Origin: DASUNQ01 sp036277075
Lineage (GTDB): Bacteria; Acidobacteriota; Thermoanaerobaculia; Multivoradales; UBA5704
Length of the DNA: 27,162 nucleotides
Direction of reading: 5' to 3'
NCBI GenBank assembly: GCA_036277075.1
Contig: DASUNQ010000233.1
Coordinates: forward strand, 1 to 27,162
The translations under genes were made by a program, and so were the position numbers. Position 1 is the stretch's first letter. The number at the start of each line of letters is the position of its first letter. Under the pieces are notes generated by a model. It saw only the letters and a list, made by a program, of their open reading frames with translations. It was not told the origin of the DNA and did no database searches. Positions 14,558-23,400 of this stretch are shown piece after piece.

Positions 14558-17233
14558 ATGCCGCGTAGGCTCGCCGCGCTCCTCGCCGTTCTCTGTCTCG
14601 CCGCATCCGCCGCCGGCGCGCAGGCGCCGGCCGCGGCGGCCAAGCCCCCCCTCCTCGCGCCGCTCTCCGGCGGCCAGGAGCTGCCGCTGCCGGCGGCCAC
14701 CGAGGCGGCGGTGCCCTCGCCGGCCGAGGTCCTAGGCTACCCGCTCGGCTCGCGCTTCACCCACTGGGACCGCATCGTCGAGGCGCTGGCGGCGATCGAT
14801 CACGCCTCCGACCGGGTGACGATGTGGGAGTACGGGCGCACCTACGAGGGCCGGCCGCTCCAGCTCGTCGCGGTCTCGGCCCCCGCCAACATCGCGCGCC
14901 TCGAGGCGATCCGCGCGGAGCGGCTGCGCCTCGCCGATCCGGCGGGCTTGGCGGCCGGCGAGCGCGAGCGGCTGGTGCGCGAGCTGCCGGTCGTCGTCTG
15001 GCTGGCCTACGGCGTCCACGGCAACGAGTCCTCCTCGGCCGAGGCGGCGATGGCGACCGCCTGGCTGCTCGCCGCGGCCGGCGGCGAGACCGCCGAGCTG
15101 CTGCGCGACACCGTCGTCCTGATCGACCCGCTCTCCAACCCCGACGGGCGCGAGCGCTACGTCCACGCCTACGAGCAGCGGACCGGCAGCCGGCCGAACC
15201 CCGACCCGGCGGCGGCCGAGCACTTCGAGCCCTGGCCGGGCGGCCGGCACAACCACTACCTCCTCGACCTCAACCGCGACTGGGCGTGGGCCAGCCAGCA
15301 GGAGACGCGGCACCGGCTCGCCGCCTACCGGCAGTGGGAGCCGCTGGTCTACGTCGACTTCCACGAGATGGGGACCGAGTCGACCTACTTCTTTCCGCCC
15401 GCGGCCGAGCCGATCCACCCGCGCATCGACCGCGCGCTCGTCTCCTGGCTGGACGCCTTCGGCCGCGCCAACGCGCAGGCCTTCGAGCGCCAGGGCTGGA
15501 TCTACTACACCGGCGAGAACTTCGACCTCTTCTACCCCGGCTACGGCGACTCCTACCCGAGCCTGCGCGGCGCCGTCGGGATGACCTACGAGATGGCGGG
15601 CGGCGGCCGCGCCGGGGCGGCGCTGGCGCTGCCCGACGGCAGCACGCTGACCCTCGCCGACCGCGTGGCGCGGCACCTGACGACGTCGCTCGCCACCGTC
15701 CGCACCGCGGCGCAGAACCGCCGGCGGCTGCTCGAGGACTACGCCGCGGCGCGCACGCCGCCGCGCGGCGAGGACGCCCGCACCTTCCTCTGGCCCGCCG
15801 ATCAGCAGGAGGCGCGGGCGCTCGCCGACCTGCTGGCGCTCCACGGCGTGCGGGTCGAGCAGCTCGCCGAGGAGGCGACGCTCCCGGCGCGGCCGCTCAC
15901 CGCGGCGGCCGGCGAGGCGGCCTCGCCGCGGCAGTTCGCGGCCGGCACCTTCGCGGTGTCTACCGCGCAGCCGCTCGGGGACCTGGTCGAGGCGCTGATG
16001 GAGCTCGAGGCGCCGATGTCGCCGGGGTTCCTCGAGCGGCAGCGCAGCCGCATCGAGCAGGACCTCTCGCCCGAGTTCTACGACATCACGGCGTGGTCGC
16101 TGCCGCTCGCCTTCAACGTCCGCACCTGGGTCGCGGCGGGGACGCCGCGCGGGCTGCGGCCGGCGGAGGAGGGGCGGAGCGCGGTGCGCGGCAGCGGCGA
16201 GCTGGGCTGGCTGGTGCCGCCGCAGGGGCTGGCCTCGTACCGGCTCGCCGCGCGCCTCCAGGAGAAGGCGGTGCCGCACCGCATCGCGCTCCAGCCGTTC
16301 ACCGCGGCGGGGACGGCGTTCCCCTCGGGAACCCTCTTCGTGCCGCGGCCGCGCGGCGGCTCGGCGGCGGACACGGCCGCGGCGGCGACGTTGACCGGCG
16401 CGCTCGAGGAGCTCGCCCTGACGGCCCATCGCATCGGCTCCTCCTACGAGCTCAAGGGGCTCTCGCTCGGCTCGGACGACATGGCGGCGGTGCGCCGCTC
16501 GCGCGTCGGTCTGGTGGCCGGCGACGGCGTCGACCCCACCTCCTTCGGCTTCCTCTGGCACCTGCTCGACCGCGAGGTCGGGGTGCCGCACCGGCGCGTC
16601 GACGTCGAGCGGCTCGGCGACCTCGACCTCTGGAGCTTCGACGTGCTGGTGCTGCCGGACGGCTTCGACTACGACGGGGCGATCGGCGAGAAGACGCGCG
16701 AGCAGCTCACCGCCTGGGTGCGCTCGGGCGGGGTGCTGGTGGCGGTCGGCGGCGCCGTCGAGTGGCTGCAGGACCACGAGCTGACAAAGATCAAGCGCTG
16801 GAAACCGCCGGAGAAAGACCCCGAGGAGGGGGAGGACGAGGAGCGGATGAAGGGCCCGGAGGACCGCCCGCTCTTCACCCCGGGCGCGGCGCTGGCGACG
16901 ACGATGCGCGCCAGCCACCCGCTGACCCTCGGGCTCCAGTCGCCGCCGGCGGTGCTGGTCGAGGGGACGACGGTGCTCCTGCCGACCGGCGAGCCGCGGC
17001 AGGACGTGGTGGTGGCGGCCGAGGACGACCCGGTCGTCGCCGGCTTCGCCTGGCCGGAGGCCGAGGAGCGGCTCGCCGGCGCGCTGCTCGTCGGCAGCGA
17101 GCGCGTCGGCGCCGGCAGCCTCGTCCTCTTCGCCCAGGACCCGTCCTTCCGCCTCTTCTGGCGCGCCACGACGCCGCTGCTGCTCAACGCCGTCCTCTAC
17201 GGGCCCAGCATCGGGCTGGGCGGGCGAGGCTAA
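14558..17233 (+). CDS. Secreted M14-family zinc carboxypeptidase-like protein
   Basis: This 891-residue exported metallopeptidase has a signal peptide (about 1-21, ending ASAAGAQA). The N-terminal M14 domain carries zinc ligands H154 and E157 in YGVHGNESS, substrate-binding DLNRDW (N239, R240), the third ligand H269 in VDFHEMG, and the catalytic glutamate in TYEMAGG (E345). A long C-terminal half follows, with a Rossmann-like GATase-type region (about 645-775; RVGLVAGDGVD, DVLVLPDGFDYDG, VLVAVGGAVEWL) and a charged loop (KPPEKDPEEGEDEERMKG). Large M14 proteins of this type occur in Bacteroidota and Acidobacteriota. It probably removes C-terminal residues from peptides outside the cytoplasm. 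It begins 24 bases after the NtrC-type gene and lacks a clear ribosome-binding site, so it may be co-transcribed. Confidence 0.92.
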   Translation: MPRRLAALLAVLCLAASAAGAQAPAAAAKPPLLAPLSGGQELPLPAATEAAVPSPAEVLGYPLGSRFTHWDRIVEALAAIDHASDRVTMWEYGRTYEGRPLQLVAVSAPANIARLEAIRAERLRLADPAGLAAGERERLVRELPVVVWLAYGVHGNESSSAEAAMATAWLLAAAGGETAELLRDTVVLIDPLSNPDGRERYVHAYEQRTGSRPNPDPAAAEHFEPWPGGRHNHYLLDLNRDWAWASQQETRHRLAAYRQWEPLVYVDFHEMGTESTYFFPPAAEPIHPRIDRALVSWLDAFGRANAQAFERQGWIYYTGENFDLFYPGYGDSYPSLRGAVGMTYEMAGGGRAGAALALPDGSTLTLADRVARHLTTSLATVRTAAQNRRRLLEDYAAARTPPRGEDARTFLWPADQQEARALADLLALHGVRVEQLAEEATLPARPLTAAAGEAASPRQFAAGTFAVSTAQPLGDLVEALMELEAPMSPGFLERQRSRIEQDLSPEFYDITAWSLPLAFNVRTWVAAGTPRGLRPAEEGRSAVRGSGELGWLVPPQGLASYRLAARLQEKAVPHRIALQPFTAAGTAFPSGTLFVPRPRGGSAADTAAAATLTGALEELALTAHRIGSSYELKGLSLGSDDMAAVRRSRVGLVAGDGVDPTSFGFLWHLLDREVGVPHRRVDVERLGDLDLWSFDVLVLPDGFDYDGAIGEKTREQLTAWVRSGGVLVAVGGAVEWLQDHELTKIKRWKPPEKDPEEGEDEERMKGPEDRPLFTPGAALATTMRASHPLTLGLQSPPAVLVEGTTVLLPTGEPRQDVVVAAEDDPVVAGFAWPEAEERLAGALLVGSERVGAGSLVLFAQDPSFRLFWRATTPLLLNAVLYGPSIGLGGRG

Positions 17234-17240
17234 CGAGACC

Positions 17241-17732
17241 TCAAGGCTTCTCAGGGGCCGGTGCCGGCGGCCGGACGCCTGTGTTCTGGAAGGCCGCGAT
17301 CGACCAGCCGTCCGGGCCCTTCGTCAGCACCCAGGTGCTGATCGCGTTGCCTTCGACGGGCTTGCCGTCTCTGGTGAAACGCAGGTGCGCGCGGACGTGC
17401 GCCACGGCCACATCCGGCCGGAGGAAACGGACACTATCGACGGTCAGCTCGTTCCGTCTGCCCTTGTAGATCGTGTCGAAGCTCTGCTGGTGGCGGGCGG
17501 CGTTCGTCTGCCGGCCCTTGATGCGGTCGCCGTTGATGACGACGTAGTCGGCGTCTTCGGCGAAGGGGGCGGCGAAGGCCTCGCCGCTGCCGGCGTTCCA
17601 GCCGGCCTCGACGCGGCGCACGACGTCGCGGATCGCGGCCTCGTCGTCGCTCGGAGCGTTGGCGGCGGTCGCGACGGGTAGGAGCATCAGGGTCAGAGAG
17701 AGGGAGAGGAGGACGGCTCGGGGTCGAATCAC
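17241..17732 (-). CDS. Secreted SnoaL-like / SgcJ-EcaC family protein (NTF2-like fold)
   Basis: This 163-residue protein has a signal peptide (about 1-24, ending ATAANA) and one NTF2-like domain. The pattern DEAAIRDVVRRVEAGWNAGSGEAFAAPFAEDADYVVINGDRIKGR matches the SgcJ/EcaC (TIGR02246-like) group, and WVLTKGPDGWSIAAFQNTGV is its usual C-terminal strand pair. The fold binds small hydrophobic ligands; a specific activity cannot be read from the sequence. GTG 17732 follows the ribosome-binding site AAAGGAGA. It lies 25 bases after the M19 dipeptidase stop on the same strand, so both may be one transcript. It converges with the M14 gene, with seven bases between the stops. Confidence 0.88.
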   Translation of the reverse strand: MIRPRAVLLSLSLTLMLLPVATAANAPSDDEAAIRDVVRRVEAGWNAGSGEAFAAPFAEDADYVVINGDRIKGRQTNAARHQQSFDTIYKGRRNELTVDSVRFLRPDVAVAHVRAHLRFTRDGKPVEGNAISTWVLTKGPDGWSIAAFQNTGVRPPAPAPEKP

Positions 17733-17757
17733 GGGAGTTCTCCTTTCATCGAACAGT

Positions 17758-18849
17758 TCATGCCGCCGCCTTCTCAGCGGCGCCCAGGACGCGGAGGAAG
17801 TTCTCCCCCAGGATCAGGCGGATGCCGGCGCGGTCGAGGCCGCGCTCCAGGAGGGCGGCGGTCAGCGCGGGGTAGCGCGCCACGTCCTCGAAGCCTTCGA
17901 GCACCTCGGTCATGCCGTCGAAGTCGCTGCCGATGCCGACGTGCTCCTCGCCGGCCAGCTCGACGAGGTGGACGACGTGATCGACGAAACGCTCGAGCCC
18001 CGCCTTCGGCAGCGGGTGCGCGGCGAGGAGCTGCGCGATGTCGCGCGCCGCGAGCCCCGGCTCTTCGGCATAGGCCTCGTCGATGGCGGCGATCGTCTCC
18101 CCGTGCTCGGCCACGCGCGCCTGCTGCGCTCGGCAGACCTCGGGGTCGACGAAGGCCGGGTAGCTGACCGCCATCACCACGCCGCCGCCCCGCGCGATCT
18201 CGCGCACCAGCTCGTCGGGGAGGTTGCGCGGATGGTCGCAGAGGGCGCGCGCCGAGCTGTGCGAGGCGACGACCGGCAGCGGCGAGACCTCCACCGTCTG
18301 CCGCACCGCTTCGTCCGAGACGTGCGAGACGTCCGGCACGATGCCGCGCCGCGCCATCGCGCGGACGAGCTCCACCCCCTGCGGCGAGAGGCCGCCGTGG
18401 CGCGGAGCGTCGGTCGAGGCATCGCACCACTCGTGCGTCTTCATGTGCGTCAGCGTGACGTAGCGGACGCCGAGCTCGGCGCAGGCGTCGAGCACCCCCG
18501 GCACCAGCAGCGGCCGCCCGTTCTCGAGCGCCCAGACGACCGCCACCGCGCGCTGCGCGACCGCGCGCCGCAGCTCGTCTACCGAGGAGACCTGGCGGAA
18601 GCCGTCGGCCGAAAGCTGCGCGGCCGCCAGCTCGTGCAGCCGCCGGGCGTGCCTCCAGCCCGCCTCGGCGTCGAGCCCCCCGGGGACGTAGAGCGCCCAG
18701 ACCAGGGCGTCGAGGCCCCCCTGCCGGGCGCGCGGCAGATCGACGTGCCGGTCCGGGCAGGGGCGGGACAGGTCGGCGGCGCCTTCCAGGAGACGGAAGG
18801 GCACGTCGGTGTGGCCGTCCGCCACCAGGCAGTCGTCGTGGAATGCCAT
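17758..18849 (-). CDS. Dipeptidase, peptidase family M19 (membrane/renal dipeptidase family)
   Basis: This 363-residue zinc enzyme should hydrolyse dipeptides, possibly including D-amino-acid-containing ones. The full set of metal-site motifs is present: DGHTDVPF (H13, D15), WALENGRP (bridging E109), DVSHVSD (H176), ASHSSARALCDHPRN (H197) and GIGSDFDG (D309). No signal peptide precedes the first motif, so it is likely cytoplasmic, and its length fits the family. It begins at ATG 18849 without a clear ribosome-binding site, about 120 bases from the divergent rpmE. With the M14 enzyme across the convergent junction it suggests a peptide-degradation role for this region. Confidence 0.95.
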   Translation of the reverse strand: MAFHDDCLVADGHTDVPFRLLEGAADLSRPCPDRHVDLPRARQGGLDALVWALYVPGGLDAEAGWRHARRLHELAAAQLSADGFRQVSSVDELRRAVAQRAVAVVWALENGRPLLVPGVLDACAELGVRYVTLTHMKTHEWCDASTDAPRHGGLSPQGVELVRAMARRGIVPDVSHVSDEAVRQTVEVSPLPVVASHSSARALCDHPRNLPDELVREIARGGGVVMAVSYPAFVDPEVCRAQQARVAEHGETIAAIDEAYAEEPGLAARDIAQLLAAHPLPKAGLERFVDHVVHLVELAGEEHVGIGSDFDGMTEVLEGFEDVARYPALTAALLERGLDRAGIRLILGENFLRVLGAAEKAAA

Positions 18850-18879
18850 GTTGCAGGAATCAGTTTAGTAGCAACGGGG

Positions 18880-18909
18880 TTGCCAGCGCCCGGCGGGCTG
18901 GGCTAACCT
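18880..18909 (+). promoter_or_regulatory. Possible sigma-70-type promoter for rpmE
   Basis: TTGCCA (18880-18885) and TAACCT (18904-18909) are separated by 18 bases. The -35 matches five of six consensus bases and the -10 only three. Transcription would start near 18917, before the hairpin and the rpmE start. Confidence 0.3.
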
Positions 18910-18920
18910 ACGCCGTTCCG

Positions 18921-18935
18921 CCCGGCCCCGCCGGG
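18921..18935 (+). promoter_or_regulatory. 5' leader hairpin ahead of rpmE
   Basis: CCCGGC-CCC-GCCGGG is a perfect 6-bp stem with a 3-base loop, 32 bases before the GTG start. If transcription starts near 18917 it lies in the untranslated leader. L31 leader RNAs are known in several bacterial groups, so this could be a related autoregulatory element, but it may be chance in GC-rich DNA. Confidence 0.35.
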
Positions 18936-18967
18936 TGTCTCCCTTGCGAGAGAGAAGGGTCCCAACC

Positions 18968-19171
18968 GTGAAGAAAGCGATCCATCCCGTCCGCCACCTG
19001 GTGACCGCCGTCTGCGCCTGCGGCAACACCTTCCAGACGCACTCGACCAAGGACGAGCTGCGCCTCGAGATCTGCAGCGCCTGCCACCCCTTCTTCTCCG
19101 GCAAGCAGAAGCTGGTGGACACGGCCGGCCGCGTCGAGCGCTTCAAGCGGCGTTATGCGAAGAGCGCCTGA
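18968..19171 (+). CDS. rpmE: Ribosomal protein bL31, zinc-containing (C+) form
   Basis: The 67-residue product begins KKAIHPVRHLVTAVCACGN after the initiator, the typical start of bL31. Four cysteines (CACG and CSAC) form the zinc ribbon of the C+ type, distinguishing it from the zinc-independent paralogue. HPFFSGKQKLVDTAGRVERFKRRY is the conserved C-terminal half. I chose GTG 18968 because family proteins start one or two residues before the KxIHP motif; an upstream ATG at 18935 would add 11 unrelated residues. AGAAGG lies nine bases upstream. The gene precedes prfA by 82 bases, a common bacterial arrangement, so the two are probably co-transcribed. Confidence 0.96.
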   Translation: MKKAIHPVRHLVTAVCACGNTFQTHSTKDELRLEICSACHPFFSGKQKLVDTAGRVERFKRRYAKSA

Positions 19172-19194
19172 GGCGCCAGCCAAGAGCGCCTGAG
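19160..19194 (+). repeat. 13-bp direct repeat spanning the rpmE stop codon
   Basis: AAGAGCGCCTGAG occurs at 19160-19172 and again at 19182-19194, a 22-base period. The first copy contains the rpmE stop codon. It looks like a small local duplication. Confidence 0.6.
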
Positions 19195-19253
19195 ACCGCC
19201 CGCGGCTCCAGCGGCGGCGGGTCCTCCGACCGCCGCCGCCACCATCTACGACC

Positions 19254-20333
19254 ATGCTCGAAAAGCTCGCCCAGCTCGAGAAGACCCACGCCGAGCTGAC
19301 CGCCAGGCTCGCCGACCCGCAGATCCTCGCCGACCGCAAGGCCTACACCGAGACGAGCAGGGCGCTGTCGGAGATCGCGCACGTGGTCGAGCTCTACCGC
19401 GAGCACACGCGCCTCGCGACGCAACGGGCGGAGACCGAGCAGATGCTCGCCGGCCTGCCCAGGGACGACGAGCTCTACGCGCTGGCCGCCGAGGAGCGCG
19501 AGCACCTCGCGGCGCGGCTCGCCGCGGTGGAGGAGGAGCTGCGGCGCGAGCTCACCCCGACCGACCCCAACGACCAGCGCAACGTCGTCGTCGAGATCCG
19601 CGCCGGCACCGGCGGCGACGAGGCCTCGCTCTTCGCCTCCGAGCTCTTCCGCATGTACAGCCGCTACGCCGAGCGGCAGGGGTGGCGGGTCGAGGTCATC
19701 GACGTCTCGGAGTCGGGCGTGCGCGGCATCAAAGAGGTCTCGGCGATCGTCGAGGGCCGCGGCGCCTACAGCCGCCTCAAGTTCGAGGGCGGCGTCCACC
19801 GCGTGCAGCGGGTGCCGGAGACCGAGGCGTCCGGGCGCATCCACACCTCGGCGGTGACGGTGGCGGTGCTCCCCGAGGCCGAGGACATCGAGGTCTCGGT
19901 CGACGAGAAGGACCTGCGCATCGACCGCTTCTGCGCCTCCGGCCCCGGCGGCCAGGGGGTCAACACCACCTACTCGGCTGTGCGCCTGACGCACCTGCCG
20001 ACCGGCATCGTCGTCTCCTGTCAGGACGAGCGCAGCCAGATCAAGAACAAGGCGAAGGCGCTGCGCGTGCTCAAGGCGCGCCTGCTCGAGCTCGAACAGG
20101 AGAAAGCGCAGTCGGCGATGGGCGAGGAGCGCCGCCGGATGGTGGGGAGCGGCGACCGCTCGGAGAAGATCCGCACCTACAACTTCCCCCAGGACCGGGT
20201 GACCGACCACCGGATCGGCCTCACCGTCCACCGCCTCCCTGACGTGCTCGAAGGCAACCTCGACCCGCTCATCGAGCCGCTCGTCGCCCACTTCCAGGCG
20301 CAGCGGATGGACGAGCAGGCGCGGGCGCACTGA
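19254..20333 (+). CDS. prfA: Peptide chain release factor 1 (RF1)
   Basis: This 359-residue factor recognises UAA and UAG stop codons and triggers peptide release. The peptidyl-hydrolysis motif is in SGPGGQGVNTTYSAVRL (GGQ at 232-234). The RF1-specific stop-codon recognition motif is in RVPETEASGRIHTSAVTV (PET at 188-190), which separates it from RF2 (SPF). The N-terminal coiled region (1-100) and the SCQDERSQIKNKAKALRVL segment are typical, and the length is standard. The GGQ glutamine is the substrate of PrmC, encoded further downstream in the same direction. Between the two lies a gene for a 1069-residue secreted protein, an unusual interruption. Confidence 0.97.
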   Translation: MLEKLAQLEKTHAELTARLADPQILADRKAYTETSRALSEIAHVVELYREHTRLATQRAETEQMLAGLPRDDELYALAAEEREHLAARLAAVEEELRRELTPTDPNDQRNVVVEIRAGTGGDEASLFASELFRMYSRYAERQGWRVEVIDVSESGVRGIKEVSAIVEGRGAYSRLKFEGGVHRVQRVPETEASGRIHTSAVTVAVLPEAEDIEVSVDEKDLRIDRFCASGPGGQGVNTTYSAVRLTHLPTGIVVSCQDERSQIKNKAKALRVLKARLLELEQEKAQSAMGEERRRMVGSGDRSEKIRTYNFPQDRVTDHRIGLTVHRLPDVLEGNLDPLIEPLVAHFQAQRMDEQARAH

Positions 20334-20397
20334 TCCGCATCGCTTAGAATTCGAGGAAAAGCGGCCGCGCGTCCGTCTTATCTCACGCCGCCGCTCG

Positions 20398-20404
20398 GAG
20401 AGGT
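20398..20404 (+). promoter_or_regulatory. Ribosome binding site of the modular secreted protein
   Basis: GGAGAGG ends six bases before ATG 20411 and supports this start, which also gives a well-formed signal peptide. Confidence 0.6.
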
Positions 20405-20410
20405 CTCGCT

Positions 20411-23400
20411 ATGCCGGCTCGCGCCCTCCGTCCGCTCCTCGTCGCGCTCCTCGCCCCCGCTCTCGCCCTGTCCGCCGCGCCGGCATCGCCGGCCGCCGCC
20501 CCTCTCCAGGTCGGCGGGCGGGTGAGCACGGAAGGGCGTTCCCCGGTCGCGGCCGCGGTCGAGCTGGTGCCCGTCCCCGGCGGCCCCGGTTCCGCCGCGC
20601 CGCCGACGCTCCGCGCGACCCCAGGCCCCGACGGCTCGTTCTCGCTGACCGCCCCCGCACCCGGCCTCTACCGCCTGCGGGCCGAGGCGCCGGGGCACGC
20701 CGCGCTGGAGGTGCCGCTGCTGCCGGTCGTCGAGGACGTGCACCTCCCGCTCGCGGCCCTGCGGCGCGGGCCCGGGCGCGGGCAAGCCGCGGCCGCTGAG
20801 CTGTTGGGCGGCGGAGATGGTCCACCCGTCTGGCTACCCGCCGGGTTGTTTCCGGAGGTTTTCGGCGCGGCGCCGTCGAGGGCAGAGGGTCCGAAAGCCG
20901 TCGGCGATCCGGTCGCCCTGGCGGGCAGGGTGCTCGACGCCGCGACCCGCCGGCCGCTGGCGCAGGCCGTCGTCTGGTTCCTCGGCACCGAGCCGCTCCG
21001 CTGGACGCTGACCGGGCGCGACGGCACGTTCAGCCTGCCGGTGCGGCCCGCCGAGCACAATCAGCTCGAAGCCGCCGCCGCCGGCCATGTCGGGGCGGTG
21101 CGGGAAAAGGTCCGGCCCGGCGAGGTCGTCACCCTCCTGCTGGAGCCGGCCGCGGCGCTCGCGGGGGTTGTCGTGGACGCTGCGGGCCGACCGATCGCCG
21201 GCGCGGCGCTGCACGCGAGCCCGAGCGGCGACGCGGGAGGCCACAGCCCGCGCGACGCCTTCCGGCGCGCCACCAGCGGTGCGGGCGGCCGCTTCCGCTT
21301 CCCCCGCCTGCTGCCCCGACAGCTCTACGAGATCGCGGCGAGGCACGACGAGCACGCCCCGGGGCGGCTCCTCGCCCGGACTCCTCCCTCCGGCGCGAGC
21401 GCGCCGCCACTCCGGATGGTGCTCGGCTCGGGGCAGACCGCGAGCGGCCGCGTGATCGACTCCGAGGGCAACCCGATCGCGGGCGTCGAGGTCAGCCTGG
21501 CTCGCGTCGAACGGCCGCACGGCAGGCGGTCGGGGCTCGCCTTCTCCATCGGCCGCCACGGTGGGCCACGCGCCACCACCGACGCGGCAGGCCGCTTCCG
21601 CTTCCGTCACCTCGAGGCCGGCGAGTACGACCTGAGCGCCGCGCGGCAGGGCTTCGCCGCGGCCGGCCGGCAGGGCGTGGAGGTGCCGGTGCAAGCGGCC
21701 GAGGCAGATCTCGGCGAGCTGGTGCTCGAGCCCGGGGTCGTGCTCGCGGGGCGGGTGACGGGGGCAAAGGGGGTGCCGGTGGCGGGGGCGCACGTCGCGG
21801 CCAACCCGTCCGATTGGATGTTCGAGCGATGGTCGGCGGCGCCGCGGGAGCCGGTGGTGACCGACGGCGACGGCGTCTTCCGCATCGGCGAGCTGCGGCC
21901 TGGGCAGCGGCTGCAGCTCCACGTCGACCACCCGGACTACGCACCACTTGACGCCCTCGGCGTCGAGGTGCCGACCGCCGAGCCACTGGCGATCGAGTTG
22001 CGGCCGCGCGGCAGGCTGGCGGTCCGCGTCGTCGGCCCGGAGGGGGAACCGATCGCGGGCGCGACGGTCTCCGCGGTGTTCGAGTCGCGCATCACTGCGG
22101 CCGGCCCGCACTCCGGATCGAGCGTGACGACGCACGGCCTCGGAAGGACGGACGGCGAAGGGTCGCTGGTGGCGCACCCACAGCCGGGCCAGCTCGACCT
22201 GGAGGTCGTCGCGGCCGGGTACGAGACGCGGCGGGTGCCCGGCGTGGAGGTGCCGGCGGGCGGCGAGGCGCGGCCGGTCGAGGTGGCGCTGCGCCGGAGC
22301 GCACCGCGCGCCACGCTCGTCGGACGGATCGTGGATCACCTGGGGCAGCCGCTCCCCGGCTTCACGGTCCACGCGGAGAGGGTGCAAGGACCCGCCGACA
22401 GCGAGCCTGTCGAGCCCCTTCGCAGCGAGGCCGCGCCCGCCGATGCCGACGGCGGCTATCGGATCGAAGACCTCCCCGCCGGGCGCTACGTGGTCCAGGC
22501 GCGCGGGACCGGACCGCGGACGGTACGCGGGGCGGTCACCGTCGGGACCGGGACGGCGCGGCTCGACCTCGTCGTCGCGGCCGGCGTCGAGGTCTCGGGG
22601 CGGGTGATGGACGCAGCGGGAAACCCCTTCCCGGGCGCGGCGGTGAGGCTGCAACCGATCCCTGACGGCTACGGCTTGCGTACGGCGAGCGCGGCGGACG
22701 GCTCCTTCCTCTTCGAGTGGGTGCCCGACGGGATCTACCGGGTCGTCGGCCAGGCCAGCGGCTACGCCGACGCGACCGCGCCCGCCGAGCTGCGGGTCGC
22801 CGGCGCCGCCGTCGCGGGGATCGAGGTCGTGCTCGGCGAGCGGAGCGGCGCCATCTCCGGACGGATCCTGGGGGTCGAGCCCGACGAGCTTACCCGGGTG
22901 TGGGTGCGGGCACACGGGCGGCGCCTCGGCATGGCCCACGCTCGCCCGAGCCCCGACGGCCGCTACCGGCTGGCGGACCTCCTGCCGGGGACCTGGGAGG
23001 TGAGGGCCGGCTTGCCCGACGGCACCCAGGCCTCCGGGACCGTCCGCCTGGAGCCGGGCGGGGCCGAGGCGACGCTGGACCTCGAGCTCATGCTCCGGCC
23101 GGTGGTGAGCGGACGCGCGACGTTCGACGGCTGGCCGCTCGCCGGCGCCGAGATGCGCTTCCAGGGCGAGCGACCCAGCGGAGCCGAGACCGCCTATGAC
23201 GGCAGCTTCCGCCTGCGGCTGGCGCCCGGCCCCTACATCCTCGTCCTGCTCGAGCCCCGGCAGGGGATCGGCTACTCCCGCCCAGTGGAGGTCGGTCCCG
23301 ACGGCGCCGAGGTGACGATCGACCTCGTCCCCGCGAGTCTCTCCGGGCGGGTGCTCGCGGTCGGCAGCGGTGCGCCTCTCGAAGGTGCCGTGGTGACGGC

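Noticed and set aside
18933..18948. GG-N10-GC with TTGCG before rpmE
   Set aside because: The -24 element matches only in the GG, and rpmE has a more plausible sigma-70-type arrangement upstream.
20345..20350. TAGAAT between prfA and the modular secreted protein, as a -10 element
   Set aside because: No -35-like hexamer lies at a suitable distance (GCGGGC at 17 bases).
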